Program-made: the position numbers and the translations under genes
In this document: positions 13,022 through 24,749 of the stretch, piece by piece
Layout of the letters: each line of letters starts with the position of its first letter
Position numbering within the stretch: the stretch's first letter is position 1
DNA from: Lentinus brumalis
Taxonomy: Eukaryota; Basidiomycota; Agaricomycetes; Polyporales; Polyporaceae
Reading direction: 5' to 3'
DNA: 64,000 bases
NCBI GenBank assembly: GCA_001792895.1
Contig: MARA01000002.1
Location: 2,294,001 to 2,358,000, forward strand
Notes under the pieces: generated by a model
What the model was told of the DNA's origin: nothing
Seen by the model: only the letters and a program-made list of their open reading frames with translations
Databases searched by the model: none

Positions 13022-15066
13022 ATGGCTAGCTCCAACACTGCTGCGACTACCTTTGCTCTCGAGAAGAGCCTCGCAGGCAACCTGCGGTTCTTCTTTACAT
13101 GCGCCCATCTCGCAGGTCGGGATCTGAGCCCGCTGGTCTCCTTCCTACTCCTGTTCGTCGAACCCGCCTCGCTCTACGAAGTTCTGACGTCTTGGGGCAT
13201 CCTCTCAATCGCAGCCTTCTGGTTGTGGATGCTGGCTTCGCGTCTGGGATTCCTGGCCATCGTCGGTCTAGTAGCAAGCGCTCCCTGGTGGTCGGCTCTC
13301 CTTCCGGAAGACACGCCCGCTCTTCTGGGTGCTGCGTGCAAGGCCACCACCCGCCTGCTCGTGGAGGATCCGCAGTTTGAAGCGCTGCTCGCCCAGCAAG
13401 CCGCACAGACAGACGACCTCACCGCCAGACTTCAGACGTCCCAGACGGAAAACAAGGCCCTCGAGGCACGCGTTCAGCAAGCCGAGCAACGAGCCGAAGC
13501 ACCGCACCGCTCGTGCCAGTTCGCGGGGAAACTTCAGGACGCTCAGATCGAGATGATGTCGATGGCCCTCGAGCTCGCCAAGCAAACGGAGGAGCTGGCG
13601 CAGACGAAGAGCAAGTTGGATGAGAGCAGGCTTCTCGCGCAGGACGCTAAGGAGATTCCGGTTCTGTTGGAGACTATTGGGAACCTGAAGAGCGAGCTCG
13701 ACGCCGCGAAGGAGTTGTTGGTTCAAAAGGAGCGCAGGCTGCAGGAAGAGGAGAAGCAGATCTGCGAGAAGGAGCAGGAACTTGGGGAGCTCGTGGACGA
13801 GCTCGAAGCCCTGCGGGTTTCAGAGTACCGTGCTCGGGCTGGTGCTGCTGAAACGGCGGTGAGTACTCCCATCTCCGGACTTCCCTCGACTGCGTCTGAC
13901 ATCTTCTTGGAAAGAGAACCATGGTGGCGTTGAGGGCGAAGTTGACTATCGCCAAGGCCAAAATTGCCTCCTTCCCTGACCAGCTAGCGGAGAAGGAGGT
14001 CGCAGTGGCCTCCATCACCGCTCAACTTGCGGAGCAAGAGGCTGAGACCGCGCTGGCCAACCAGGAGATCGACGAACTGCGCGAACTGGTCTACCACGGG
14101 GAGCAGGTACTCCACAAGATCGTCGTCAAGGCCAACGACAAGATTCACCGCAGGAACGCGGAGGTCAGCCGGCTCTGGGCCTTCCTTCAAGTTCGTCTTG
14201 CCGAGGTCAACGGGCTGCGGTGGGAGCTCGGCGTATGTGTCAAAGAGGCGGCGCGACTCAAGGAGGCTCTGGAGGTCGTCCAACCACCGCCGTCACCTTC
14301 TATTGCCGCAGTGGAGAGCGAGGGGGCTGTTCGTCAGCCTCCTTCGGATCTCCCGACCATCATCTTTCAGTCGCCGTCGTCGGAGTGGATGTGCGAGGAG
14401 AAGCCGAAGGTCGACAAGTCGCTTCTCAGGGCACCGAAGAGGAATAACCGTACGAACTTGAAGTTGTTCAACAATAACGGATTCATGCCCACTCCTCCCT
14501 CGTCATCTCCATCTCCGTCTCCATTGTCGTCCACCGATCTCCTTGCTGTTCAGCTGAGACTGTCACAACACTCCCCTTCCCCCTTCAACGAAGTCATTTC
14601 ACCCTGTTGCGTCGCAACACCCCACCCACCTGCTGTTGGCGGGACTATGACCGTCCCTTCCTCCGCAAATGAGGAGCTCGAACCGGCTTCGCGGCCGGCT
14701 CACGAAGAGAACATCCTCCCGGCGCCTGCGCACGACGAGATCATGCTCACTCCGTTGGAACCAGTCCGAAATCCGTCCGCACACATCTTCCTTGCGCAGG
14801 ACGAGAACATCATCTCCCCAACCTCACATGAACCAATCGACTCACACATCTCCGCCCTCAAGGACGATTCGAAGGCCTTCTGGGCTCCGGCGCGCTCGCT
14901 CTCGGTATCGCTCCGACTACGACGGAACCCTTTGCGTTCGATCTCAGCCAACGCGCCCCGCCGCTCACGCTTCCGAGACCAGAACCAGAACCAGATAGCA
15001 AGTAAGCCGGTGGACCCTACTTGCGAGGTGGACGAGGGAAGTTGGATGGTGGTTAACGTCGGTTGA
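13022..15066 (+). CDS. Membrane-anchored coiled-coil protein of unknown function
   Basis: Two exons (13022-13858, 13915-15066), 662 residues. The single intron has a GTGAGT donor and a CTGAC branch site. Residues about 40-100 hold two hydrophobic segments (LVSFLLLFVEPASL and AAFWLWMLASRLGFLAIVGL) separated by a short loop. From residue about 125 to 350 the sequence is a Glu/Gln/Lys/Leu heptad-like coiled coil (QTDDLTARLQTSQTENKALE, QKERRLQEEEKQICEKEQEL, then ITAQLAEQEAETALANQEID). The C-terminal 300 residues are Ser/Pro-rich and probably disordered, with two similar short elements (PAHEENILPAP, AHDEIMLTP). I do not recognise a family. The architecture suggests an organelle-membrane tether or golgin-like protein, but that is inference only. 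Confidence 0.7.
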
Positions 15067-15460
15067 ACGGACAAGCCTGGCGCATAGTGTTGAGTGTCGA
15101 TGTATGGGGACGTTGTCGTGTGTGTCGCCCCAAGTCTGGGCTGCACAGATCGAGTCGCGTTCCTCGCCTTGATACAGTGCCCGCTTATCGTTTAGTTGAG
15201 GAAGCTCATAGAAGATCCATGTAGAGTCCATAGGCCAGAAAACTGACAGACAGTCGTTTACCGAAGTACTTTGGAGCGCAGTGAGACTGTACTGTATGTA
15301 GCAGAGGGCCAGAGGCAGAGAGCTTCAAGGGCGCTTGAGCATCAATTGGCGAATTCGATCGGAGTCAGAACAGCGGTGGCTGAAGCCGACGCGTCTGTCC
15401 TCGCGCTCGTCGCGTTTGACCTCACGCTCATCGTCCCCGCCCTCGCGCTCACCATCGAAC
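15067..15460. other. Intergenic region
   Basis: A 394-base spacer upstream of the U5 40K gene. An open frame continues upstream of ATG 15461, but the sequence is Arg/Ser-rich and shows no conservation cue. No gene is called. Confidence 0.4.
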
Positions 15461-16854
15461 ATGTCCAAACGCGGCGCGTCTCCCCCGCCTGGTGGTGCTC
15501 TCATCAAGCGCGCCCGCTCGGGCTCTCCAGCTCCCAACACTCAGATCGCTATCTCCTCGTCCAACGACGAAAGGGAACAGGCCCTCATACGGACTGTAAA
15601 ACGCACGAGTAGCTTGGAGGCTCCTATCATCAGCTTGTCGGGCTCTCATTCAGTGCGTTTCTTGCATCGGTGCTGCTTGCGCGCGTAGCTAATCCGTTGC
15701 TTGCGCAGTCGGAGATCCTGAGCTGCAGGTTTGATCCTAGTGGCCAAAACATAGCCGCGTGTTCAGCCGACAGAAGTGTCTGTGAGTACCGTGTTTTGAT
15801 CGCGTCTTACAGGCTGGTCATTGCTGAAACCCCTTTCGATAGCCCTATGGCGTACATACTCCCCCAACACAAACTATGGCCTCATAGCAAACACCCACAA
15901 AGCCCCCATCCTCGACCTACAATGGTCGCTCGTCTCCCAGCTCATGTACACCGTCTCAGCCGATCATACTATGAACGTCTTGGACCTCACGACTGGCCAG
16001 CGTGTGCGTAAACTGCACGCTCACCGCGGTATCATTAATTCCCTCGACAGAACACTCGCAGGAGGCGCAGGCGTGGAGCTCGTGGTCACCGGCGGTGACG
16101 ACGGGACCGTCCGCATATGGGAAGGCGGGGACGATGGTTCGAAGCAGCCTGTGAGCGTGTATGAGTTGGGATGCCCTGTCACTTCGGTTTGCTGGAGTGC
16201 GGACGGTACCAGCATATACGCTGGGGCGTTGGACAACGAGATCCACGTGAGTTACGACTTTCGCGTTCGCAGATGCATGCTGATCAACGGTCTGCCCAGG
16301 TCATCGACTTCCGCAAAAACGAAGAGGTGTATACCCTCATGGGACACACCGACACACCAACATCCTTGTCCCTGTCGCCTAACGGCCACTACCTGCTCTC
16401 CCCGTCGTTCTCGTCACAAACAATCATACACGACGTCCGACCATTCTCGCCCTCCCCAAATCGCGTACATCGAGTGCTCATGGGTGCCCCTGCCGGTTTC
16501 GAAAACACGCTTCTACGCGGTGCGTGGAGCAAGGACGATGGCGGACGACGAGTAGGAGTGGGTGGTGCTGACCGGACTGTGTGTATCTGGGATGTGGAGA
16601 GCGGCAAGGTACTCTACAAGGTCAGTACTCTCCAAAGTGACAATACATGGTATATGATACTGAGTACAATGCTTCTAGCTGCCCGGGCATAAGGGTACCG
16701 TTACTGCTGTCGACTTCCATCCAAAGGAGCCTATCAGTATGTGTCATCTAGTTCCATGCGGTGAGCCAACTAACGGCACCTTCTTCCAGTCTTGACGGGC
16801 AGCAAGGATGCGACTTTGCTTCTCGGGGAGATCGAGCCTACCATTGGCGCATGA
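15461..16854 (+). CDS. U5 snRNP 40 kDa WD40-repeat protein (SNRNP40/Spf38-like)
   Basis: Six exons: 15461-15652, 15709-15781, 15843-16246, 16300-16620, 16679-16736 and 16790-16854, giving 370 residues, close to the human length. The start MSKRGASPPPGGALIKRAR and then SEILSCRFDPSGQNIAACSA and SLWRTY match the U5-40K pattern. Successive WD repeats follow (LDLQWSLVSQLMYTVSADHT, VVTGGDDGTVRIWE, LMGHTDTPTSLSLSPNGHYL, VGGADRTVCIWDVESGKVLY, LPGHKGTVTAVDFHPKEPII). The protein is a propeller scaffold next to Prp8 and Snu114 in the spliceosome. Alternatives such as other seven-blade WD proteins are less likely because of the N-terminal match. Confidence 0.92.
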
Positions 16855-17071
16855 TATACTGCCATCTTGTTGTAATGTTATGCACGCTGTGATCCTGATA
16901 ACGCTCTCCGGATGATACTCGGCGCGTCGTACACGTTGATCTCTACTCAGGTATGAATGAATTCGTTCCTCCCGATCACCTATGATACATAGCAAGAAGC
17001 AGCGGCAAGTACTCATACAGCAAGAATGGACGTACAGCATTGACACGTCAACGCAGGCCTCGCGCAAGTCA

Positions 17072-19335
17072 TCACGCAGGCTCCTCTCCAAACACATCCG
17101 CGGTAGTCGGCAGCGGGATCATATCCTTGAAGAAACTGGGGTGTACGGCCAGAATTCCCTCCATGTACCAGATGTTCGTGAGGGCGACAGGGACACCAGG
17201 CCCTCCTGGCTCCTTCTCGATGCCATATGGCCAAAGATTGTTGAACAGCCGAGGGTCGAGCTCAATGGGGACGGTAGGGTCAACACGAGCGAGCTGCACC
17301 CACGTTGCGCAGATGCCCATGCCGACGATGAGCTTGTCCGCAGTGCTGGGCTCGACGTAGACGGTGATCTCGTCCTTGAACGGGTTGTGCGTCGGGCCAG
17401 GCCCGGCCGTCACCTCCGCACCCTCGCAGTCATCCGTTACCGCCGCACCGCGCGAGTCGGGCAGGAGCTTGGGCTTCACGATGTCTGCCTTCTCGTACGT
17501 GTCCCAATCCGGCCAGGGGACGAGTGTCATCTTCGCGAACGTCGCGTCCAGTTCCCGTTCGACAGCCTCGGGGTCGTGCAGCGAGGCAGGCTCGCCCGCC
17601 TCCCTGTTCTTCTTCTTGTGCTGGGTGGCCTTGGGAGAGGGCATCGTGACGCTCTTGATGCGACGTGTCGATTGCTCGATGACACCGGTAGTGTGTGTCA
17701 GGGGAAGTGCAGTGGGCCCGAGGTACTTGGAGAAGGGCGACTCAGTGGGACCTACGCCCCAGCTCTCCGCGGGTTCAGGCGCGCCCCAGTCGTTCGCTAC
17801 GGGGTCTCCCCATGCGGGCGCAGGCTCCTCGTCGGGGTTCGCCTCATCGCCGTCCGCGCCCTTCGCGGTGAGGTCCTTCATGTCTTGCTCCATGCCCTCC
17901 ATGATGTCTGGGGTGACGAGCTCGATCTCTTCAGTGCCCACAGCCGCTCGGAGGACCTCAGTCTCCTCTTGCAGCTTCTGGCGCTTTGCCTCAGGCTCAG
18001 ACGACTCGGAGGCGTCCTCGGCTGCCACCTCAGTAGACCAAACATGAGCGCGCTCCATTGAGCCGTAAAGAAGCTTGCAGCCCTGGCTGAAGCCGTCTGG
18101 GATGGCCTTGCTGAGGACGAAGGTGTGCGGAAGCTCCTTCCTGGCCAGCTCGGTGATCGCGATCGCCTTCTTGATACTCTTCTCCATCTCGGGGAAGATA
18201 CGGTTCCGAATGAGGAACTTCAGGAAGAAGTCGAGGAGGATGGGAGCGTCGCGGCAGAACTTCTCCGAGCTGCGTTGTCCGTTGTACACGTTAGCTGCGA
18301 AGTGAGGGAAGAGAAAGCTGGCTCACAACATCAAGCCTCTGTCGCGGAAGTACCCCGAGAGGAAGATTCTGATGCACTGCTCGGCATCGTTTAGGAAACG
18401 GTCGCTCTTCTCGTTTCGCACCTCGCGGTAGTACTCGCGTTTCTTCTCACGATCCTCCTCGGTCATAGAGGACGGCGGCAGGGGATTGGGCGCATTGCGC
18501 GGCGATTGCTCATCGCCAACCAGGATGGTGCGCTCTTTGGGCGGACCAGCGTTCGGCATCTCGTCCTCTTCCTCCTCTTCATTTTGCTCCTGCTGCTGCG
18601 CCATGGCGTGCGTCATGGCAGCATTCATCTTGCGCACTGCAGGGGGTTGAATGCTGCTGATGAGGCCGATGAACACGCGGAACTGGACGTTGTCAGCATG
18701 GTTAGTACCAGCCACTCCTTAGAGGGTATCGGACGCACGTTGTTCCAGATGTTCTGGAGGTCCTGATTCTGATGCAGCGGCCGCCCAGACTTGAACTCGT
18801 GGGCAGCAATATGCAAACGTTCCACACGCGGGAGGGATCTGCGAAGGGGGCGCACAGTCTCGAGCTCAGTCCGAAGTCCAGGCAAACTCAAGTAGGACGC
18901 CACTCACGGATCAATGGGCGCGCTGAGCCTGCGCGAGCTCTCACTTTCCTCCCACTCGTCGTACCAGGCCAGACGTATGATCGAACCGTTCGGTGCAACT
19001 TTCTTCTTGTTCTTGCGCTTGCGCTTCTCCATCTCGGTCAGGTCGTGGTGTACGCGGAGGGTGAGCGTGGGGATGCCCAGTCCGTCGACCTCGACGTGGC
19101 CCGGCTCGGGGTCTTCAACGATGTGGATGCCGAGAGGCTTGAAGTCCTTGAAGGGAATGAGGTCGACACCCGGGGGGACGACGGGGAACGGAGGGAACGT
19201 AATCCAAGGATTGGACTCAATCGCGCTCTGCGGCCACTCCGTGTTGGCGGGGGCTGCGGCAGCTTGGGGTGGCGCGTCGGTCGTGCTGGCGGTCACGTCG
19301 ACGATACGCTGTTCTGAAGCGGGTGGAGGATCCAT
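17072..19335 (-). CDS. Large protein of unknown function, conserved-looking
   Basis: Transcript-order exons 19335-18908, 18838-18739, 18682-18327 and 18269-17072. All phases agree and the product is 693 residues. The start is MDPPPASEQRIVDV. The N-terminal third contains PWITFPPFPVVPPGVDLIPF and a basic run (KRKRKNKKK) that could be a nuclear signal. The middle (FRVFIGLISSIQPPAVRKMN ... DRFLNDAEQCIRIFLSGYF) and the segment after 18269 (FCRDAPILLDFFLKFLIRNR) look helical and well folded. The C-terminal half is acidic and Pro-rich, then ends in a folded-looking part (FKDEITVYVEPSTADKLIVG). I do not recognise a domain. The clean exon structure argues for a real, constrained gene. It faces the U5 40K gene tail to tail across 217 bases. 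Confidence 0.75.
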
Positions 19336-20104
19336 CACGTAGAGCTAGAGGGGCTATATGTGCGGGAGACGCGTCGCGTTACGTTGAGACACGAAGCGGT
19401 GGCGTCGAGAAGGACGCGTTGCAGTCTGCACTCACAGATGCCAATTTTCTTGCACTAGAAGCTACGTTTATGTACGGTGCGGAGGGGCCGTGTACGGCAG
19501 ACAAGACAGAGACAAGCGGAAACGGAGAGGCCGGCGAGTTGGCGTATTATGAGGCGGAGGAAGACAACGGCGATTGTCCTGCAGCACGCCCACAGAAGTT
19601 CAGGGTCGTGCAGGGCGATGGGGGCGATTGAACCATATTGGATCGATAGACTCATGGACAAAGCTGAGAAGGAAATTGGAAGGCATGTGCGGCGGGCGAG
19701 TGGCAGCGGCCGCAGCACAATCGAAGCTGGTGCTGCGGCAGGTTCGTACGCGCTTACATACCCTGAACGTTTGTCTCCCCTAGGCAGACGATTGACGGGC
19801 CTATCGACGTGCAGAAAGGACGGCCCAACAACGTCTGCTAGCAAACGCGCCCTCGAAACCGTAGGGTGGCAATTCTTCGGGGTTTGAATCATGCCGTCTG
19901 ATCCGATTGCCATATAGAGACTTTACCTTCCATTCTGAGACAGCAGGCCCATATATGGTGACGATCTGGTATCTCGCTTCGAGCCTCGAGGCATCCAGCG
20001 CCGAATGGGTGTCGCCTCGTCCTCGAGCTCCTTGCACCGTTCCTCCGACACACTCTTATGTCCTCCGGTGCGCTAAGCAACGAGAGGAAGAGTAGCCGTA
20101 CAAC
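19336..20104. other. Intergenic region with unassigned ORFs on both strands
   Basis: Short overlapping open frames exist on both strands, none with recognisable motifs or splice support. The region probably includes the promoter of the minus-strand gene ending at 19335 and of the small plus-strand gene at 20105. Confidence 0.35.
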
Positions 20105-20641
20105 ATGTCATCCGTCAGGTCAATGTACACAGTTCTTCGCCATACTTCCCTCGGTTACCAGCAATTCGAACAACCTCCAATGCGCTCCGAAGGGTACCCT
20201 TTTCGAGGCCTCCGCAGCCGCTCCTGGCATTCGAAGTACGATGCGACTGACCAAGACACCCTCGGTCTCACGGCATCAGGAGTTGTACATGCATGCGTTC
20301 CACGCGAGGACCCTATTGGGACGTCATTTGCCGGCCCTGCAGGCGAACAAACACCTCTCCCGTCCGACTCTGTGGTTCCCGAGACTCCCGTACGCAGCTC
20401 TACAGGGACTTTCAGCGCAACCTCTACCTCCAACGCCATGTCGCTTACACCAGCGCCCCACGATGCTCTTCGGAAGTCGCGGAAAAGCAAGCATGACGAG
20501 AACCAGCCTCCTGACGATCAGCTTGCTGGATATGATTTGTCGACACAGGGCGTTCCCTTCAGGAGAAGAGAAGAGGTACGTGGATAGTGGCTCCGAGCTA
20601 CTGACAGCGACATTACGAGTGCATAGGGTGTAGACAGGTAA
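20105..20641 (+). CDS. Small spliced gene of unknown function
   Basis: Exon 1 is 20105-20575 from ATG (MSSVRSMYTVLRHT). A well-formed intron (GTACGT donor at 20576, CTGAC branch near 20600, GCATAG acceptor at 20626) leads to a five-codon last exon, 20627-20641, ending TAA. The product is 161 residues. It is Ser/Thr/Pro-rich, probably disordered, and carries a basic patch (RKSRKSKHDENQPP). No family is recognised. The intron supports a real transcript, but further 5' exons are possible. Confidence 0.45.
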
Positions 20642-21210
20642 AGAGAGGAGGCGAGATGGGCAAGCGCGCGCGACGCGTCGACGCGTCGTCGTGTATAGAT
20701 CTCGACGCGTCGTCGGAGATCAAATGTCTGCTGACAAATTCAGATATCGGACCCTACGGTTCCGACCCCCTAATTGGGAGCAGACTACCTGAACGTTCAA
20801 GCTCGCGAGAGCGGGCTGTCTGCGGTAATGTAGCATGCATTCGAGAACATATATACGTGACTCGATACAACAACAGTATAAATGATGCAGAGTGATCATG
20901 AGGGTGTATGCCAGTGATTATAGCCAGGTCCGCGAGACGATAAGTTACGACGCCGCTGCCCGACCCTGCAGGCCAATTGACATAGGGAATAAGGTACGTG
21001 TGCATGCGTTGTGGACGTGATTGCAGTGTCTGTGAGGCTTTAGAGTCAGTACATGATGCAGCTCAGCTCAGGTAAAGCTCACCATAGCGCAGACCAGGTG
21101 ATCCAGAACAACCCGTAGACTGCAGAATCAATTGACGGAACATGGTACCAATGAATGCGGAACAAACGATGAGGAGACCATGTGAAGGGGCTAGCTGGGA
21201 CGGGGACGCC
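20642..21210. other. Convergent 3' intergenic region
   Basis: This stretch lies between the 3' ends of a plus-strand and a minus-strand gene. A 14-bp direct repeat TCGACGCGTCGTCG occurs twice at about 20685-20717. The remainder is AT-richer than its surroundings and contains no credible gene. Confidence 0.4.
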
Positions 21211-22775
21211 TCAGGCGTTGGCGACCTTCCTCCGCTTCTTCGGCTTCTCGTCGTCTCCGTCCGCACCCTCTGCCTTCGCCTCAACGTCTTTCGCATTGGA
21301 CACCCGTGCCTTCTTTGCCCTCGACTTCGCCTTAGCCCCTACTCCCATACTGGCATCGCTCGCATCCCCAGGACGTGTGCGACTGGGCGAGCGGGGCTTC
21401 GCTTTGGTCGCCTTCTCCTTCTCCTTCCCCTTCAGCGCAGGCGTGCTCTCCACGTCCATCTCCCGGTCCGAGTCCGTGATGACTGGCTTGCTCTTAGGCA
21501 CGCGCCCGCGCCGCTTCTGAGCAGAAGCCGTCGGGGCTGATTTCATGGATTGCGCGTCATCGTCCTCGCCATCCGTGCCCGGGACAACCTTCGAGTCGGT
21601 GACGCGTATGCGTCGCTTCGCCACGCTCTCAGGTGCCTGTGTCTTCGACTTGGGCGGACGCCCGCGGCCTTTCACGCTGCCGCGAGGCTCGCGGAGTCGT
21701 CCACGTCCATATGTTCTCCTTGCGAGGTGATCTTCGCTTTGCCTTTGCCTTTCGGCCGCGCTTTGCTAGCGCTCTTCCCGACCATCTCGTCCATGCCGCT
21801 GTCGCTACCGCCCTCGCTCCCATCTTCGTCTGTGCTGGCCTCCTTCAAGTTCACGCTCCTAGGTCGCTTGCGCATCGAGCGCGCCCCGCGTGGCAACTGT
21901 GCGCGGATACCATGGCAGTTCAACCGCAGGCATGAGACAAGCTTATCGTCGTGCGGGGTCGAGTCTGCACGGAACTTCGCCCGCTTGATGTCGGTCTATA
22001 CGGTCGATACAGACAAGCAACGACATGAATATATCCGTGCGGCGCATATAGTAGGCGAGTAAACGCACCGTATGTTTTCCTTCGTAGCACCACCCGTCTG
22101 GAGGACCCTGATCTCCATCGCCTTCCACTATTTTGCCACAGCATCCCCACAGCGTCTCGAAAGTCGCGCCAACAGTCCCGGGGGCACGATTGGCCCGCAT
22201 GGCCGCGCCGATGCGCTCGACCTCCGCGCTCTCGTCGTCATGGGGGACCAGGCAGCTCCGATCGTCGTTCTCGACCTCGACGAAATCCTTATGGCACCTA
22301 ACGCAATGCAGCTTCTGCGGCGGGGCAAGCTCGTCAAAGAACGTCGCGAGCGTCGGGAGGCTCTCCGCGGGCACGCGCGGGATGCGCGACAGAATGTACG
22401 CATGGAGCGTCTTGGGCGGGATTCCCGCGATGTGCGTGGTGAGCGACTCGACGGTCGGCTCGGGGGTACAAAGACCACCGGGGGCGCGATCGCGGTTCGA
22501 CTACCTGAAATGGAACCTCGCCGGGTGGGTGAGGCCTGGCGTTCTTCAATGGACATATGCGCGATCTTTGTGGATGGGGACGCGGAACGTTGAATCTTGC
22601 CATGAGCAGCGGATGCGGAGTCAATGGAGGGCGAGGGTGTGCGTAGCTGTACATTCTTCTCTACCTTGCTTCCCGGGGACGCCTTTTCATTCGAGGTGGA
22701 CGCTGTGGGAGAGGACGGGAGGGGGACCATCTCTGGTGCCGCTTGCGGCTTCCGTGTAAAAAAACCGAAGACCAT
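21211..22775 (-). CDS. AT-hook / cysteine-rich nuclear protein, frame interrupted
   Basis: The minus-strand coding signal starts at ATG 22775 (MVFGFFTRKPQAAPEMVPLP). A segment in another frame (about 22500-22069) encodes EPTVESLTTHIAGIPPKTLH and then a Cys/His cluster (LHCVRCHKDFVEVEN, LWGCCGKIVEG, GWCYEGKHT). A clear intron (22068-21996) leads to TDIKRAKFRADSTPHDDKLV. The C-terminal region has Lys/Arg-rich AT-hook-like motifs (KGRGRPPKS, KRRGRVPKS), many acidic patches and a basic tail (KPKKRRKVANA). The first frame change, near 22500, may be an unrecognised intron. The second, at 21672-21677, has no plausible intron: one frame ends in TGA while the AT-hook frame overlaps it. Function is inferred only as nuclear, DNA-binding and possibly zinc-binding. 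Confidence 0.6.
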
Positions 22776-23297
22776 GGCGGATATTGTGGTATTGTGTGTC
22801 GCGGGTATAGCGCAGAGAGGGTGAAGAGAGGATGTGAGGGATCGCAGAGGCGTGGAGAACGAGACGATAGAGGGTATAGTGCAGAGGCAAGATAGCTGAG
22901 CGCACCTATTGAGGCGACGAAGTCAATGCACAGCGTGGGAACTTCCAGACACCGTGTATCCGACGCGTCGAACGCGTGCAGGGCGCGTGTTGCGTCCTCG
23001 ACGCGGATCACCTCCATTGACCCAGACTCGGTGACAACTTGCATATACATACGCAGCCTCTAGGTTCGATCTGCGTTCGAGTGGAGGGCTTTGGCGCCTG
23101 ACTTTGCTAACCCACGATTGACAGGTACAGCAACCACTTCGTACATCCAGCCTGGTTTACATACTTCTTGAAGGTTGATGGAATACGCGTTATGCACTGT
23201 ACAATCGCATGAAGGATTCGCTGACGGTGGACACTAGGGCGAACTCGATGATACAGCAGTACAGACTGCAAGCCTCTGAGAAGGTATGAATGATACA
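22776..23297. other. Intergenic, promoter of the AT-hook gene
   Basis: On the minus strand, the 100 bases upstream of ATG 22775 are CT-rich, as expected for a promoter. A minus-strand ORF upstream (to about 23050) has no start or splice context that joins it to the gene. Nothing else was recognised. Confidence 0.4.
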
Positions 23298-24749
23298 CTA
23301 CTTAGTGCACACAAGACTCGACTCCCCCTTCGCCCTACCAGCGCGAATGAGGGGCATGACTGGACGGTTAGTCCGATCCGCATGGTGCATGAACCTCCTG
23401 GCCAGACGAGGAGCACGGTTGTTCCGCTCGTGCTGCCTCATCCAAAAGTCCGCTGCGTATATTCCATCAGTCTCCGGAGCCACTCCGGCCGAGATACTAG
23501 CGAGCCAGTCCCGGCGAGCAAGGGCCTTTGGGTATATGCAGTCGAGGAGGCACACATTGCGGTGCGCAACGTCTTGGAACTTGTAGTGAGGCACGAATAC
23601 GACCCGCGACCCGGCGTCCTGCAACTTCTTACGAAATTGCGCCGCGGCCTTCCTGTACGATAGCTCAAGATCGGTGAAGCAGGGCCCAGGAGACAATACA
23701 TGAACTGGGTTCCGAAGGGGCCAGTCCTGGACGTCTGAGCAAACGATACTTATGAGCACCTCCGAAGCTTCAAATGAATGAACGCACGAGAAGACTCACT
23801 CAGCGATGTTTTGAGATCATTCAGGAAGGTGTCGTCTGTCAAGGTGGGATACACGAATGTGGTAAAGCACAGTGTGAGGCGCACAGACTCCACCTTGGGG
23901 CGCAATTATTTGCCATATCCGAAGTTTTGCTTGAGTCGGCTCGAAAATGTGCAGTCGTGTGAGGGCTGGGAAGAAGGGCCTGGGGATAGGACTCAGGGAG
24001 ACGAAGGTGAGGGGGAAAGGCATGTCACCACCACACCAGAGCTCACGAAGCTTTGGGAAGTCTGGACGATCCACCAGCAGTTGCTTCGGGATCTTGGGCC
24101 TGCGAGGATTCTGCAAGGGTAGTAGACAGAGCGTCTCGAGGTCCGCCGCTACCAACGAGAGTAGTTGTCCGACGGCGTCACAGTATTCCTTCTCGAGGTT
24201 CGCGACGAAAGCGACCCACTCCTCCTGAGTCATGCGTTCCTTCTGCTCTCGCATCTGTCTCCGTACTTCGCGGATGCGGAGGACAGAGGACCGAGCACAG
24301 TAACTCGGAAAGTCCAGGTCGTCGCAAGTTGTGGGATCCACAACGATGCCGAGGTGGCGGATCCTTGGCTTCTGACTGTGCACCACCTGTGCTTGAGTGA
24401 AGCGCTTGATGAAATTGGACAGTATGCCCACGGAGCCGACAGGGAGGAAGACCGATGTGAAGTGGGTTGCGCGGGACGCTGCACGGATTGTCTTCGACAC
24501 GAGCGAGAGCGAGCAAGCAGTGGGGCCACCGTCGGTGCACGCGTAGGAAAAGATATTTTCTAGAACATGGACAGGAAGTTCTTCCAATGCGAGAGTCCCT
24601 TTCCGTCCCCGGGACGAGAGGATACGCCGAGCAATCGCATACATTTCGGCAATGAAAGGTTTCCGGATGCGTCGATAACCTGGCGGAGGCGCATGTGGCT
24701 TCAGAGAAAGGTGGCGCAGCATGTGGCGAGGAAGGGGAAAGGGAGACAT
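23298..24749 (-). pseudogene. F-box-like protein A, single-base frameshift
   Basis: Exons 24749-23800 and 23734-23298. The F-box-like N-terminus reads LALEELPVHVLENIFSYACT, followed by the family signature CTDGGPTACSLSLVSKTIRA. Leucine-rich-like segments follow. At the run of four C (plus-strand GGGG, 23897-23900) the frame shifts by one base. Before it the frame reads RIWQIIAP and after it KVESVRLTLCFTTFVYPTLT, which aligns with the APxVTHLRL block of the paralogues. With one base fewer the two exons sum to 461 codons. Either the copy is decaying or the base is an error. A 5' UTR intron (GTAAGT ... TCTCTAG) lies at about 24870-24800. The C-terminus has lost the GGPGCW motif of the paralogues. 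Confidence 0.7.

Noticed and set aside
20685..20717. Cluster of ACGCGT sites resembling a cell-cycle (MBF) promoter
   Set aside because: It lies between the 3' ends of two convergent genes, so a promoter role is unlikely. It is probably a simple direct repeat.
22920..23050. Minus-strand open stretch (ESGSMEVIRVEDATRALHAF) as first exon of the AT-hook gene
   Set aside because: No donor-acceptor pair joins it to the ATG at 22775, and CT-rich promoter-like sequence lies between.
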